Part shown: positions 8,358 to 17,004 of the stretch, in pieces
Layout of the letters: each line of letters starts with the position of its first letter
How positions within the stretch are numbered: the stretch's first letter is position 1
Assembly (NCBI GenBank): GCA_027214385.1
Contig: JAPVXR010000001.1
Span: forward strand, 310,001-374,000
Reading direction: 5' to 3'
DNA: 64,000 nucleotides
DNA from: Cryomorphaceae bacterium 1068
GTDB taxonomy: Bacteria > Bacteroidota > Bacteroidia > Flavobacteriales_D > Cryomorphaceae
Program-made: the position numbers and the translations under genes
The notes under the pieces: model-generated
Databases searched by the model: none
What the model was told of the DNA's origin: nothing
What the model saw: only the letters and a program-made list of their open reading frames with translations

Positions 8358-8516
8358 ATGATCGGATGGATAATTGGAGCCGCAGTGCTCTCTGTTTTAT
8401 TTGCAATTTTGGGATTTGGAGGAATCGCTTCAGGTTTCGCAAAAATTGCCAAAGTACTTTTTTACATTTTTGTGGTAGTTCTTATCGTGACTGTAGTTAT
8501 GAACCTTTTGGGATAG
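8358..8516 (+). CDS. DUF1328 family small membrane protein
   Basis: 52 aa, ATG at 8358, stop TAG at 8514-8516. The protein begins MIGWIIGAAVLSVLFAILGF and continues GGIASGFAKIAKVLFYIF, the recognisable pattern of the DUF1328/YtjA family: two short membrane helices joined by a Gly/Ala-rich turn, total length 50-60 residues. Members are inner-membrane proteins of unknown function, frequent among stress-induced genes. The start is 6 bases after an in-frame-independent TAATTA stretch, with no Shine-Dalgarno. A terminator follows at 8547-8577, so it is monocistronic. Confidence 0.85.
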   Translation: MIGWIIGAAVLSVLFAILGFGGIASGFAKIAKVLFYIFVVVLIVTVVMNLLG

Positions 8517-8546
8517 CCTTACTTTAAATAATGTAGCTATGATTAG

Positions 8547-8577
8547 GCTCTTGCTATTAAGGCAAGGGCTTTTTTTT
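8547..8577 (+). terminator. intrinsic terminator after the DUF1328 gene
   Basis: Stem GCTCTTGC (8547-8554) / GCAAGGGC (8562-8569, one G-U pair), 7-nt loop, then eight T. Confidence 0.8.
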
Positions 8578-8875
8578 GTGCCAAAAGCTCTCTGTTACTA
8601 CCCGAAGGTTTGAAATGATTTGCTGGGAAACTTCTTCCGAGTTCAGATTAACACTGAAGACTAGTTGATCCTGTTTACACTTGTTTGAAGCATTGCCATA
8701 AATTTTTTAAGCTTCCTTTTGGGTATTGATCAGAAGTTTTTTGGGTCACCCACGAATTCTTTTAAGTGTAGTTTAAGCTACACTTATGCGTTTAGAATAT
8801 CGACACAAGTGCGGTTGAAAGGAAAGTATCCCCAAGCGACATTGAAATTCAATCGGAAATGGCAAACTTCAATAA
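8578..8875. other. gene-free region
   Basis: About 300 bases without a supportable coding frame. A 9-bp hairpin, TAAGTGTAG (8763-8771) / CTACACTTA (8778-8786), and an 11-base palindrome TGGGTCACCCA (8742-8752) are present. No T run follows the hairpin, and no promoter of the TTG/TAnnTTTG type is evident. Confidence 0.5.
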
Positions 8876-8902
8876 AAAAGTCGCTGCATGGCAGCGACTT
8901 TT
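8876..8902 (-). terminator. intrinsic terminator of the mscS-family gene
   Basis: Perfect 12-bp stem AAAAGTCGCTGC (8876-8887) / GCAGCGACTTTT (8891-8902) with an ATG loop. On the minus strand it ends in a T run, 22 bases after the stop codon of the channel gene. Confidence 0.88.
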
Positions 8903-8923
8903 GTCGTGATTCTGTTTCCCGCA

Positions 8924-9841
8924 TCAATTACTTTTTCCATTAGGATGTAAGGCATGGAGCTCTTCGCGTAGGTGCTGACCACCCTCGATTCCAAAATCCA
9001 ATGTTCGAATGGGAAAAGGTATGGTAATATCATTATCATCAAAGGCTTTTTTAAGGGCTTTGAGAGCTTCATTTCGCACACCTATATATTTGCTATGCTC
9101 CTTGTCGTATTCCATCCATACGTTAACGGAAAAGTTGATAGAGCTTCCACCAAACTCTTTCCAATGCAACGTGACATCTTCCGATTGTAATCTGCTTGGA
9201 ATTCCTTCAACAGCTTCAATCGCAATCTTTTCTACCTGTTCCAAATCGCTACCGTAGCTTACTCCGCAATCCAGTTTCAGTCTTCTTTTACCAGGTTCTG
9301 TATAATTGATAAAGTAATCCTGAAACAGGTGTTTGTTTGGGACGAAAACTATCGGGCCATTGAAAAGCTGCACTTTGGTTACACGGAGGTTGATGTCTTT
9401 TACCTTACCCATATAACCGTTGGTAGTCTCTATAATGTCACCCAAACCGAAAGGTTGTTTTAGAGAGATGTAGATCCCCGACATAAGATTCGCCGCCGTA
9501 TCCTGAAAGGCAAATCCAAGAGCCAAACCAACGATCCCTAAACCTGCGAGAATCGAGGAAATGGTTTTGTCCAAATTCATTACCGAAAGGGCCAAAACAC
9601 CTGCAAGAACAAAGATTCCAATAAAGAGAAGTTTTCCAAGGAAGTTGCCGATCGTCTTATTACCAGAAAACTTGGTTATATACTTTTTACCGTATTTTGA
9701 AATAAATCGTGCTGCCATCCAACCGGCAATCAAAACAACGATCGCCAATGCGAGGTTTGGAATTAATGCAATTCCTGTTTCTGCCCAGTCTTTCAATTTA
9801 TCGAATACTGTTGATGTCACATCACTTAAGTTCATTTCCAT
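8924..9841 (-). CDS. small-conductance mechanosensitive channel (MscS family)
   Basis: 305 aa, close to E. coli MscS (286 aa). Three membrane helices in the first 105 residues are followed by the pore-lining and beta-domain region: GLGIVGLALGFAFQDTAANL (about 97-116) is the TM3 signature, then PFGLGDIIE and a C-terminal alpha/beta domain. The channel opens under membrane tension and releases solutes on osmotic downshock. It lies between a terminator and the topoisomerase gene on the same strand. It is the first of three MscS proteins here (others at 20151 and 51258), which differ in N-terminal length. Confidence 0.92.
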   Translation of the reverse strand: MEMNLSDVTSTVFDKLKDWAETGIALIPNLALAIVVLIAGWMAARFISKYGKKYITKFSGNKTIGNFLGKLLFIGIFVLAGVLALSVMNLDKTISSILAGLGIVGLALGFAFQDTAANLMSGIYISLKQPFGLGDIIETTNGYMGKVKDINLRVTKVQLFNGPIVFVPNKHLFQDYFINYTEPGKRRLKLDCGVSYGSDLEQVEKIAIEAVEGIPSRLQSEDVTLHWKEFGGSSINFSVNVWMEYDKEHSKYIGVRNEALKALKKAFDDNDITIPFPIRTLDFGIEGGQHLREELHALHPNGKSN

Positions 9842-9936
9842 AGTTCTTGATTTAGTTCAACGGAGTAATGAAAATATAAGACCAAACACCTTGGTCCTCT
9901 GATATTCCCGCTTTTGAGTTGTGGGTTGTGGACATT

Positions 9937-10968
9937 TCACCCCAATCCCTGTGGCGTCAATGACTCCGAAGATTGCAGGATCGAAAGGAGCATGTTCTCA
10001 TTTTCGTCGAGTCCTGATAGAATATCTGATATATCGTCATGTGGGATGGTAGCTTCAACAGCAAATTTCAGAACAGTTGGGTGCAAATACGATGATTTAC
10101 ATGTACTGATAGTATGGCCCATTTCCTTAGCAACCATCTTTACCAATGTATTTTCAAGTGTCTTCCGAGAATTCTCAGCTGCTTCTTTTGCAGCTTCTGC
10201 TTTTTCTAAGCAGAGCACGTTCGCTCCCCACGTTCTGAAATCCTTAGCGCTAATCCCTTCTGAGTTGGAGGTTTTGCGTAGATATTGGTTGAAATCTTCG
10301 CTTTTCAGGTGGCAAATTTCACCTCGCTTTTTATAACGAAAGACTTCGTACCCCGGAAGATCTGAACACTCCTTGATCAGCCGTATTAATTTGTTGTCTT
10401 CAAGCTTTAAGTTCCTTTCTCTGCCTGTCTTGCCGGTGAAACTGAGCTTGAGAGAATCCTCTTTTAAATTTAGATGCTTTCTTCTCAAAGTCGTAAGACC
10501 GAACGTATGATTTTCTTTGGAATAATAGGAGTTTCCAATCCTCAGATGCAATGAGTCCATAATCGCAACTGCTAGTGCTGCTACTTTTTTATAATCCCAC
10601 TCAGATCGCTGTAGGTCCAGCGAGTATCGCTTTCTTATATCTGGCAGAGCCCGCGCAAATTCGATCAATTGATGGTATTTCTGAGCTTTCGAAAACTCTA
10701 TCCATAATTCATGATAGCGGTATTGTTTTCTCTTTCTTTCATCTCTCCCGGTTGCTTGTAAATGAGCATTTTCTAAAGGTGATATCCACACGTTTTTCCA
10801 AGCAGGAGGAATTACAATGCGTTGAATGCGTTTAAGGTGTTTGCCCTTTTTGATGTGCTCTCCATTAGGATAGTAATAGGCAAAACCTTTCCCATGCTTT
10901 TTTCTCGTTATCCCCGGTTGATCGTCAGAAGTGTAAATCAAGCCTGGTGGCACGTTGGTATTAGCCAT
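9937..10968 (-). CDS. DNA topoisomerase IB (eukaryotic/poxvirus type)
   Basis: 343 aa, matching bacterial topoisomerase IB (about 310-350). The N-terminal domain begins with RKKHGKGFAYYYPNG and contains VIPPAWKNVWISP. The catalytic domain shows TGRDERKRKQYRYH, the Lys in FTGKTGRERN, the Arg in SAKDFRTWGANV, and the C-terminal GHTISTCKSSYLHPTVL with nucleophile Tyr294. It relaxes supercoils through a 3'-phosphotyrosine intermediate without ATP. The ATG at 10966-10968 overlaps by one base the TAA of the upstream AsmA-like gene, so the two are translationally coupled, although their functions do not obviously match. Confidence 0.92.
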   Translation of the reverse strand: MANTNVPPGLIYTSDDQPGITRKKHGKGFAYYYPNGEHIKKGKHLKRIQRIVIPPAWKNVWISPLENAHLQATGRDERKRKQYRYHELWIEFSKAQKYHQLIEFARALPDIRKRYSLDLQRSEWDYKKVAALAVAIMDSLHLRIGNSYYSKENHTFGLTTLRRKHLNLKEDSLKLSFTGKTGRERNLKLEDNKLIRLIKECSDLPGYEVFRYKKRGEICHLKSEDFNQYLRKTSNSEGISAKDFRTWGANVLCLEKAEAAKEAAENSRKTLENTLVKMVAKEMGHTISTCKSSYLHPTVLKFAVEATIPHDDISDILSGLDENENMLLSILQSSESLTPQGLG

Positions 10969-12059
10969 TATTTCTCCTTATCGGTCCCACTGTTAAAGCT
11001 TATTGAGCGCTCAATTTCTTGCCTGTAAGCTTCAAAAAATGCGTTTTTAATAAAATTCCAGATGGATTGCAGTATGTCGACTTCACTATCATTGAAGGAT
11101 CCCGATATCGGCACTTTGGTTCCTATCTGATCTTCCTCTTGATTTTTAAAAAGGTCAGTTCCGACTTCAACAGCACCTCTGTAGATTTTTTTCACGAGTC
11201 CTTCTGAGGAGTCTGCCTTCGCTACTTCTAAACCTTCTATTAATGGTTTTGCGTATCCTTCCACTTCTCCGTCTCTTGCTTTTCCTTCTGAATAAAAGTT
11301 GAAGTAGCCGCTTTCGAAATCGAGATTGGCGTAAGCATCGAAAAACTCATTGAATCTTGGGATGTCGATTCTCTCTATTTCCAAATCGAAGTCAAAATCA
11401 GGAGGATCCATGAGGTAGTTCATTTGAGCTTCCAAGTGGATAGATCCGCTATCCCTGGTGGTTGACTTAAAAACCAAACTAGCAGGAAGATCTTTGTCTT
11501 CATTCACCACATTTCCCAAATTCTCTGCTCGTAAATAGAATTCTTTCAATTCAATGTCTACAACAGGCTCAGAGGTTGGGTCAAAATAGACGAGTTGGCT
11601 GTTCTTTACTTCCAGAATATTAATTTTAATTGGGTTGAAACTTTGAATTTCTTTGATGAGCTCGATTCGTGCATCGGTGGTATCAGTGTCATTTATCTCC
11701 TCAGATTTTCTCTGGGTGAAGTTTACTAAGAGTGAATCCAAATATACCTCTCCAACGAAGCTACCTTTAAGAAGTGCCCGCCACTCTATAGAGAAATCCA
11801 AATGGGCCAGATCTACCAAGGGTACTTCAGGTTTCTCAGAAGCCTCCTCGAATATTTTGAGATTTTCGATTTGAAACCCACCTCTGTAGAGTTGTAAGTC
11901 TACATCTGCAACAGCACCGTTATATCCTTCTATATTATCTAGATTTTTATTGATCTGGCCTTTCATGATAAATGGAAGTGCAATTCGAAATCCAATCAAC
12001 AAAACCAATCCGGTCAAAAGCCACTTATATTTTGTTTTCATGTTTTGTGGATTATCCAT
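10968..12059 (-). CDS. membrane-anchored AsmA/DUF748-like protein
   Basis: 363 aa. One N-terminal membrane helix (about residues 13-30) is followed by a beta-rich periplasmic region. The pattern 'YRGGFQIENLKIFE ... PLVDLAHLDFSIEWRALLKG' resembles the repeating strands of DUF748/AsmA-like proteins, which are thought to move lipids or aid outer-membrane assembly. A second ATG six residues in is also possible. It is first in a two-gene unit with topoisomerase IB, sharing TAATG. Family placement rests on pattern only; the topology is clearer than the role. Confidence 0.6.
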   Translation of the reverse strand: MDNPQNMKTKYKWLLTGLVLLIGFRIALPFIMKGQINKNLDNIEGYNGAVADVDLQLYRGGFQIENLKIFEEASEKPEVPLVDLAHLDFSIEWRALLKGSFVGEVYLDSLLVNFTQRKSEEINDTDTTDARIELIKEIQSFNPIKINILEVKNSQLVYFDPTSEPVVDIELKEFYLRAENLGNVVNEDKDLPASLVFKSTTRDSGSIHLEAQMNYLMDPPDFDFDLEIERIDIPRFNEFFDAYANLDFESGYFNFYSEGKARDGEVEGYAKPLIEGLEVAKADSSEGLVKKIYRGAVEVGTDLFKNQEEDQIGTKVPISGSFNDSEVDILQSIWNFIKNAFFEAYRQEIERSISFNSGTDKEK

Positions 12060-12150
12060 TCTTGTGCCGATATTGAACTTATTGGCATGAATATTCCAAA
12101 CAGTAGGTCATCCCTTTATTTAAAAATCAAATGAAAAGTGCAGACTGAAA

Positions 12151-12531
12151 ATGCAAGCAATGAGCAAAATCGAAAGTTCAAAAAAAGTATTGGTAGTTGA
12201 TGATGAGCGAGATATAGGTTTTTTAATGAAAATTCTACTTAAATCTGAGGGCTATGAAGTGCAATTTGTCCAGACATTAGATCAAGCTAAGGAAGCTTTG
12301 GAAAGAGATGACTTTCACACGGTTTTCTTGGATTTAAATCTTGACAATGAATATGGATTGGACTTAGTTCCCGTTATACGTAGTTTCGATCATCAGCCCA
12401 CCATTGCAGTCATTACAGCTCAAAAAGAATTGAAGATAAGAAAGGAGGTAGAAGATAGTAATGTTGATCATTTGATTGAAAAACCATTTAACAGGAAGCG
12501 AATCTTGGAAGTCCTTTCACCTCCACACTAA
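12151..12531 (+). CDS. single-domain response regulator receiver
   Basis: 126 aa, a receiver domain alone. Acidic pocket VVDDERD near residues 16-22, phosphoacceptor Asp61 in FLDLNLD, the Thr/Ser switch in AVITAQKE, and the conserved Lys in EKPFN. It has no output domain. An ATG three codons in (12160) may be the true start. It sits 49 bases before a sigma-54 activator and its kinase, so it may be an alternative phosphate sink or signal relay for that system. Confidence 0.88.
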   Translation: MQAMSKIESSKKVLVVDDERDIGFLMKILLKSEGYEVQFVQTLDQAKEALERDDFHTVFLDLNLDNEYGLDLVPVIRSFDHQPTIAVITAQKELKIRKEVEDSNVDHLIEKPFNRKRILEVLSPPH

Positions 12532-12580
12532 TTCCACAGAACTGTAAAACAAAATCCCCACATTTCCCGATATATTACTA

Positions 12581-13957
12581 ATGGATACTAATCACCACAT
12601 TCTCGTCATAGATGATGAAGTAGATATTTGTCTGCTTTTAAAGCGCTTTCTTGAAAGAAAGGGATTTATAGTTACTACGGTTCATAAAGGCTCAGACGGG
12701 CTTAAAGCTGTTTCGAAAACTGCTTTTGATTTGGTGATTAGCGATTTTAGATTACCTGATTATAATGGTCTTGACTTACTGAAGGAGATGAAAGCACTTC
12801 GACCAGCTGTACCTTTTATAATTATCACCGGATATTCAGATATTAGAATGGCCGTAGAGGTAATCAAGTATGGCGCGTTTGACTATGTCACAAAACCGCT
12901 TTACCCTGAGGAGCTTTTAAATATGGTTAATGAAGCCTTGAATCAAAGTGAACCAGCCATTAAATCTAGCCCTACAAAGCAAAAAGCTTCCTCGACTAAA
13001 TCGAGTGGAAACAATTTTAAATATCACAAAGGAGAGAGCGCGGGATCTCAAAGTTTGTATAAGAATATGACGATTGTAGCGCCAACCCCGATGTCGGTGC
13101 TCATTCATGGAGAAACAGGAACAGGAAAAGAATTCGTTGCGAAGGAGATTCATCGCCTGAGCGAGCGAAGCGACAAGCCTTTCGTCGCCCTCGATTGTGG
13201 AGCTTTGCCGAAAGATATTGCAGGTAGCGAATTTTTCGGGCACGAGAAAGGAGCTTTCACAGGAGCTGTTTCTTCACGAGAAGGAAAATTTAAGTTGGCT
13301 GATGGAGGTACTTTGTTTTTGGATGAAATAGGAAACTTAAGCTATGAGATTCAATTGAAACTCCTTCGCGTCTTACAAGAACGAAAATTCACGAAAGTTG
13401 GTGGTTCTAAGGATACTGAGGTGGATGTTCGAATATTGGCGGCTACCAATGAAAATTTGAGACAAGCAGTCAACGAGGGCAATTTCAGAGAAGACCTATA
13501 CTACCGGTTAAATGAGTTTAGTCTCACATTGAATCCATTGAGAAATAGAAAAGACGATATAGAAGTATTTACCAACCTTTTTATTGATCAAGCCAATGAA
13601 CAATTGCATCGCAAAGTGTCTGGTATTACTGACGATGTGATGGATAAATTCAAGAGCTATTCATGGCCTGGAAACCTTCGCGAACTGAAGAATGTGGTAA
13701 AGCGAGCAGTCCTGCTGACGGAGGGTGATACGATAGAACTCGATTCGCTACCCGAGGAAATTAAGTATGGAATTTCACACACAGACGGGCCCGTAGACGA
13801 TAGCCTGAAAAGTGTCGCCAATCACGCTGAAAGAGATCGGATATTGAGTGTTCTCGCGCAGACGGGTAACAACAAATCAAAAGCAGCCAAAATTCTCAAT
13901 ATTGATCGAAAGACCCTTTACAATAAGCTCAAGCTTTTTGATATCAATCCTTCATGA
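12581..13957 (+). CDS. sigma-54-dependent response regulator (NtrC family)
   Basis: 458 aa with the full NtrC layout. Receiver domain (residues 5-120, phosphoacceptor Asp55 in VISDFRLPDYNG). AAA+ domain (about 150-380) with Walker A GETGTGKE (177-184), the sigma-54 contact loop GAFTGA (224-229), Walker B LFLDEIG and sensor region RILAATNE. C-terminal Fis-type helix-turn-helix (NNKSKAAKILNIDRKTLYNK). When phosphorylated it should hydrolyse ATP to open sigma-54 promoters. Its stop overlaps the start of the kinase by ATGA, so that kinase is the probable partner. Likely targets are the stress genes downstream, but that is inference. Confidence 0.95.
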   Translation: MDTNHHILVIDDEVDICLLLKRFLERKGFIVTTVHKGSDGLKAVSKTAFDLVISDFRLPDYNGLDLLKEMKALRPAVPFIIITGYSDIRMAVEVIKYGAFDYVTKPLYPEELLNMVNEALNQSEPAIKSSPTKQKASSTKSSGNNFKYHKGESAGSQSLYKNMTIVAPTPMSVLIHGETGTGKEFVAKEIHRLSERSDKPFVALDCGALPKDIAGSEFFGHEKGAFTGAVSSREGKFKLADGGTLFLDEIGNLSYEIQLKLLRVLQERKFTKVGGSKDTEVDVRILAATNENLRQAVNEGNFREDLYYRLNEFSLTLNPLRNRKDDIEVFTNLFIDQANEQLHRKVSGITDDVMDKFKSYSWPGNLRELKNVVKRAVLLTEGDTIELDSLPEEIKYGISHTDGPVDDSLKSVANHAERDRILSVLAQTGNNKSKAAKILNIDRKTLYNKLKLFDINPS

Positions 13958-15408
13958 GTAAAATATCAGTCCTTTTAATCAGTCCTTCTGAAGCGTTTCG
14001 GTCTAGGGTTGAAGAATTTCTTTTTGATAAATGGGACACCCGTTATTCAATAGAGTTTATCCAAGATTTAAACGAGGATATACCCGAGAGCGATGTGGCA
14101 TTATTGGACACTTCGGCATTGCCTGAACAGGCAATTGACTTTTTGGCCAAGTCCAATTTTCAGCTTGCCCCGCGCCCAATTATTCTGCTTGTCAACCAGG
14201 AGCCTGAAGGAGAAGTAGAGTACAGAACGGTCAAATCCCTAACAGCTGATTTTTTAGTCAAGAGCCGAATGACATCTTCGGGCCTGCACAACACCATTAG
14301 GTACGCCTTAGAAACCAACAATCTGAAACTCGAATTAGAGCAACAACAAAAACGCTACTCTTCTCTCTTTTACAACGCGATAGAGCCTGCTTTTTTCTTG
14401 GACCATGAATTTACCATTACAGGTCTCAACGATGCTTTTCTCGAAGTATTTAAAATTTCAAAGAGACTAGCACTGGGGAAGGAGTTTTTCACATTTGTTA
14501 AGTCCGGTAGTAGTAGAAAACAATTGATTTCTCGTTTGAGAGAATTAAAATCAGGAAGCATCGATCAACAGGTGCGTTTTTCGATTGATGAAAATGGGGT
14601 AGAGTTTTTGGGAAGACTCAAGTTATCACTTATTCGAGAATCGGTGATGCATGAAGGCCAACTAAGTAATAGAATCATTGCATACCACGGTACTCTCATT
14701 AACATTTCACACGAGGAGAGGCTAAATGCAGTTCGTAAAAAATCCGAAAAAATAGCCATGACTTACCGTCTCGCACGAACGATGGCGCATGAGATAAGAA
14801 ACCCATTGACCAATGTGAATCTGGCGGTAGATCAGCTCAAAGAGGAGACCAACGCTATTGGTGATTTTGAGATGTACTTTGATATCATCGAGAGATGCAC
14901 CAAGCGAATCGATGGCATATTGAGTCAATTGCTCAGTTCATCTGAGCAACAAGTATTTAAACGGACCAACTTCGATGTAATAGCCCTATTTAAAGAGGTG
15001 GTCAAGGCGATCAAAGATCGTTCGCGCTTGGAAGGAGTTGAATTGACTGCTCAATACGCTATCACAGAAGCTTTTTTGGATGGTGATGTGGAAAAGCTGA
15101 GAATTGCATTTACCAATCTTTTTACCAATGCATTGGAAAGCATGGATAAGGAGTCTAAAATCATCCAGAGCCGTGTGAGCTTGGATGCAAATTATGTACG
15201 CATTGAAGTTGAGGATAACGGTTTGGGTATGGATCAGCAGCAATTGGAATCGCTTTTTGATCCTTTTTTTACCAGTAAATCCAGTGGTGTAGGTCTCGGT
15301 TTAACTTCAACCCAAACCATCATTTCTGAGCACCAAGGAGAAATAGAAGTAGAGAGCGAGAAAGGTGTCGGCTCAACCTTTTCCATTTACTTGCCCATCG
15401 ACGGTTAG
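13954..15408 (+). CDS. PAS-domain sensor histidine kinase with receiver-like N-terminus
   Basis: 484 aa, cytoplasmic, no membrane segment. Residues 1-125 look like a degenerate receiver fold (ISVLLISPSEAFRSRVEEF ... VALLDTS). A PAS domain follows (about 128-260: YNAIEPAFFLDHEFTITGLN). The dimerisation domain has phosphoacceptor His279 in MAHEIRNPLTN, and the ATPase domain shows the N box (LFTNALESM), VEDNGLGMD and GVGLGLT. It should sense an internal signal and phosphorylate the sigma-54 activator, with which it shares an ATGA overlap. It is the last gene of the three-gene signalling unit. Confidence 0.92.
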   Translation: MSKISVLLISPSEAFRSRVEEFLFDKWDTRYSIEFIQDLNEDIPESDVALLDTSALPEQAIDFLAKSNFQLAPRPIILLVNQEPEGEVEYRTVKSLTADFLVKSRMTSSGLHNTIRYALETNNLKLELEQQQKRYSSLFYNAIEPAFFLDHEFTITGLNDAFLEVFKISKRLALGKEFFTFVKSGSSRKQLISRLRELKSGSIDQQVRFSIDENGVEFLGRLKLSLIRESVMHEGQLSNRIIAYHGTLINISHEERLNAVRKKSEKIAMTYRLARTMAHEIRNPLTNVNLAVDQLKEETNAIGDFEMYFDIIERCTKRIDGILSQLLSSSEQQVFKRTNFDVIALFKEVVKAIKDRSRLEGVELTAQYAITEAFLDGDVEKLRIAFTNLFTNALESMDKESKIIQSRVSLDANYVRIEVEDNGLGMDQQQLESLFDPFFTSKSSGVGLGLTSTQTIISEHQGEIEVESEKGVGSTFSIYLPIDG

Positions 15409-15536
15409 TCATACCATTGTATCCAAAGGCTACCGTGGGGCTTAATCTACACTCCCGTAGAATCTACGCTCATATTAAAACTGCGCAGTGTTTTACAGGT
15501 GCTGTCATTCAGTTGTTTATCATCATATGTTGCTTG

Positions 15537-15550
15537 GGTATAGGCTTTGC
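15537..15550 (+). promoter_or_regulatory. sigma-54-like -24/-12 element
   Basis: GG (15537-15538), ten bases, GC (15549-15550), read as GGTATAGGCTTTGC and followed by A. The TTTGCA half matches the -12 consensus TTGCW well; the -24 half is partial. It lies 23 bases before the ATG of the DUF2383 gene and 130 bases after the kinase of a sigma-54 system. Suggestive only. Confidence 0.35.
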
Positions 15551-15573
15551 AACTTAAGTGAAAAAAAAGATCA

Positions 15574-16002
15574 ATGACTGATATACTCAATAATCTATTA
15601 AAAGTAAATCTAGATGCTGCCAAAGGATACAGCTATGCTGCAGAAAACATTAAAAACGACAATTTCCGTCACTTCTTAAAAACGTATGCCGATCAGAGAA
15701 AACGTTATGCGGAAGAACTGAAGCAGGAGATTTTGGATTTGGGTGGCGAGCCTGTTGAAAATACTTCATTGTTAGGAGATCTCCATCAAGCCTTGGTGAA
15801 AATAAAAGACTCAGTTTCTTCAGACAAAGATGAAGCACTATTGGAAGAGTGTAGCAGAGGTGAAGGCGAAGCAATCGCTCAATATGAGAAGGTGATCGAA
15901 ACAGAACCTTTTAGTACAGAACTTAGAAAGCTCATAATGACGCAGTACGACAAAATCAGAGCTGCGCGAAGCACAATGGATGAATTAGCCAGAGTAGTGT
16001 AG
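15574..16002 (+). CDS. DUF2383 four-helix-bundle protein (PA2169-like)
   Basis: 142 aa. The first 110 residues match the pattern of the PA2169/DUF2383 ferritin-like four-helix bundle: LNNLLKVNLDAAKGYSYAAE at the start, then FRHFLKTYADQRKRYAEEL and CSRGEGEAIAQYEKV. The repeated Glu/Asp/Tyr-rich helices resemble ferritin-like metal sites, but no metal set is proven. Members are common among general-stress genes. It follows the sigma-54 signalling genes, with a sigma-54-like element 23 bases upstream of its ATG and a 7-bp inverted repeat (16007-16013 / 16031-16037) after it. Confidence 0.85.
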   Translation: MTDILNNLLKVNLDAAKGYSYAAENIKNDNFRHFLKTYADQRKRYAEELKQEILDLGGEPVENTSLLGDLHQALVKIKDSVSSDKDEALLEECSRGEGEAIAQYEKVIETEPFSTELRKLIMTQYDKIRAARSTMDELARVV

Positions 16003-16176
16003 AGCTTGTAGACCTGATCTGTGGAGTAAAGTCTACATAAATTGAGAAACTAGCGTAAACAATAATCTTATGTGTCTGACAATCAGAATTTATACTTTGT
16101 TTCAGGTCCTCTCCAATCGCGGTATCCCTTTTGACATTAGTAAGCCGAATAAGAAATTAAACAAAATCTAATCACA

Positions 16177-16692
16177 ATGAAAATTTTAAAATTCTCTTTA
16201 ATTGTATCCACTGCACTCTTTATCATTTCATGCTCAGATACATCTACCGAAGATGATCATTCTGAAGCAATGGCGGATTTGGAAAACTATGTAGACAGCA
16301 TCAATAATAACCTTGAAAATTCCGCCCGTCACAACTGGGAAACTCTTGAAGCGCGATTTGAAACACTTGAGGATAAGGCCGAAGAAAATGCGGGGGAAAT
16401 AAATAATGAACTTCAGTCAAAATTTGACAATCTTGAAAGTCGATTTGAGTCATCTAAAGAAGAGAACGATGAGAAATTATCAGAGTTAAATCTAATGGCT
16501 GAGGAGAAAATATCCGATATGAAAAATTGGTTGGATGAAAGGGGCGACGATGTCGAAATTGCCTCAGATGAAACCGGAGACAAGGTAGAAGAAGGATGGG
16601 AAGAGAGTATGGAATGGATCGAAGAGAATTACGATAACTTGAAAGATGAAACCAAACAAAAAGTTGACAGTCTCAAATTGTCAATGAAGTAA
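16177..16692 (+). CDS. acidic coiled-coil lipoprotein
   Basis: 171 aa. A lipoprotein signal peptide ends at Cys19 (FIISC), followed by an Asp/Ser/Glu-rich linker typical of Bacteroidota surface-exported or periplasmic lipoproteins. The rest is strongly acidic and shows long heptad patterns (ARFETLEDKAEENAG, KFDNLESRFESSKEENDE), so a rod-like coiled coil is expected. I do not recognise a family. It lies between the DUF2383 and YtxH genes, all on one strand, which suggests an envelope-stress role by association only. Confidence 0.72.
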   Translation: MKILKFSLIVSTALFIISCSDTSTEDDHSEAMADLENYVDSINNNLENSARHNWETLEARFETLEDKAEENAGEINNELQSKFDNLESRFESSKEENDEKLSELNLMAEEKISDMKNWLDERGDDVEIASDETGDKVEEGWEESMEWIEENYDNLKDETKQKVDSLKLSMK

Positions 16693-16701
16693 AAAAATTC
16701 G

Positions 16702-16718
16702 ATTGATTCTGAATCAAT
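16702..16718. promoter_or_regulatory. 17-base palindrome upstream of the YtxH gene
   Basis: ATTGATTC-T-GAATCAAT, a perfect inverted repeat with a one-base centre, 10 bases after the lipoprotein stop and 56 before the next ATG. No T run follows, so it looks more like a protein-binding site than a terminator. Confidence 0.4.
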
Positions 16719-16773
16719 TGCACAATTAAGTCCATTTATTTTTTGTAAATTAATACCACTAAAAACAAACAAG

Positions 16774-17004
16774 ATGAGCAAAGGAAATAATGAAATACTG
16801 TCATTTTTATTGGGAACTGCCATTGGAGTTGGAGCGGGTCTCTACCTCAATAGTAAAAACGGTAAAAAGTTGAGAAAAGACGCTGTCCACAAAATTTCTG
16901 ATATGGAACAAACCATAGAAGAAAAAGTGAATAAAGCCTACGACAATTTGAAGGAACAGGTTAACAATGCAGCGGGCAAAGTTAAAGACGCAACAAAGGC
17001 ATAA
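16774..17004 (+). CDS. YtxH domain-containing small membrane protein
   Basis: 76 aa. One N-terminal membrane helix with the YtxH signature (SFLLGTAIGVGAGLYLNS, about residues 9-26), then GKKLRKD and an amphipathic helix rich in Lys/Asn/Ala (MEQTIEEKVNKAYDNLKEQ). In Bacillus, YtxH is part of the sigma-B general stress regulon; the mechanism is unknown. Its TAA stop shares one base with the ATG of the next gene (TAATG), so they are translationally coupled. Confidence 0.85.
   Translation: MSKGNNEILSFLLGTAIGVGAGLYLNSKNGKKLRKDAVHKISDMEQTIEEKVNKAYDNLKEQVNNAAGKVKDATKA

Noticed and set aside
8719-8943. 74-codon plus-strand frame after the DUF1328 gene
   Set aside because: It starts with a non-ATG codon, runs through the mscS terminator and into that gene, and has no family-like sequence.
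9878-9900. GACCAA/TTGGTC hairpin after the topoisomerase gene
   Set aside because: Only six base pairs and no T run; too weak to call a terminator.
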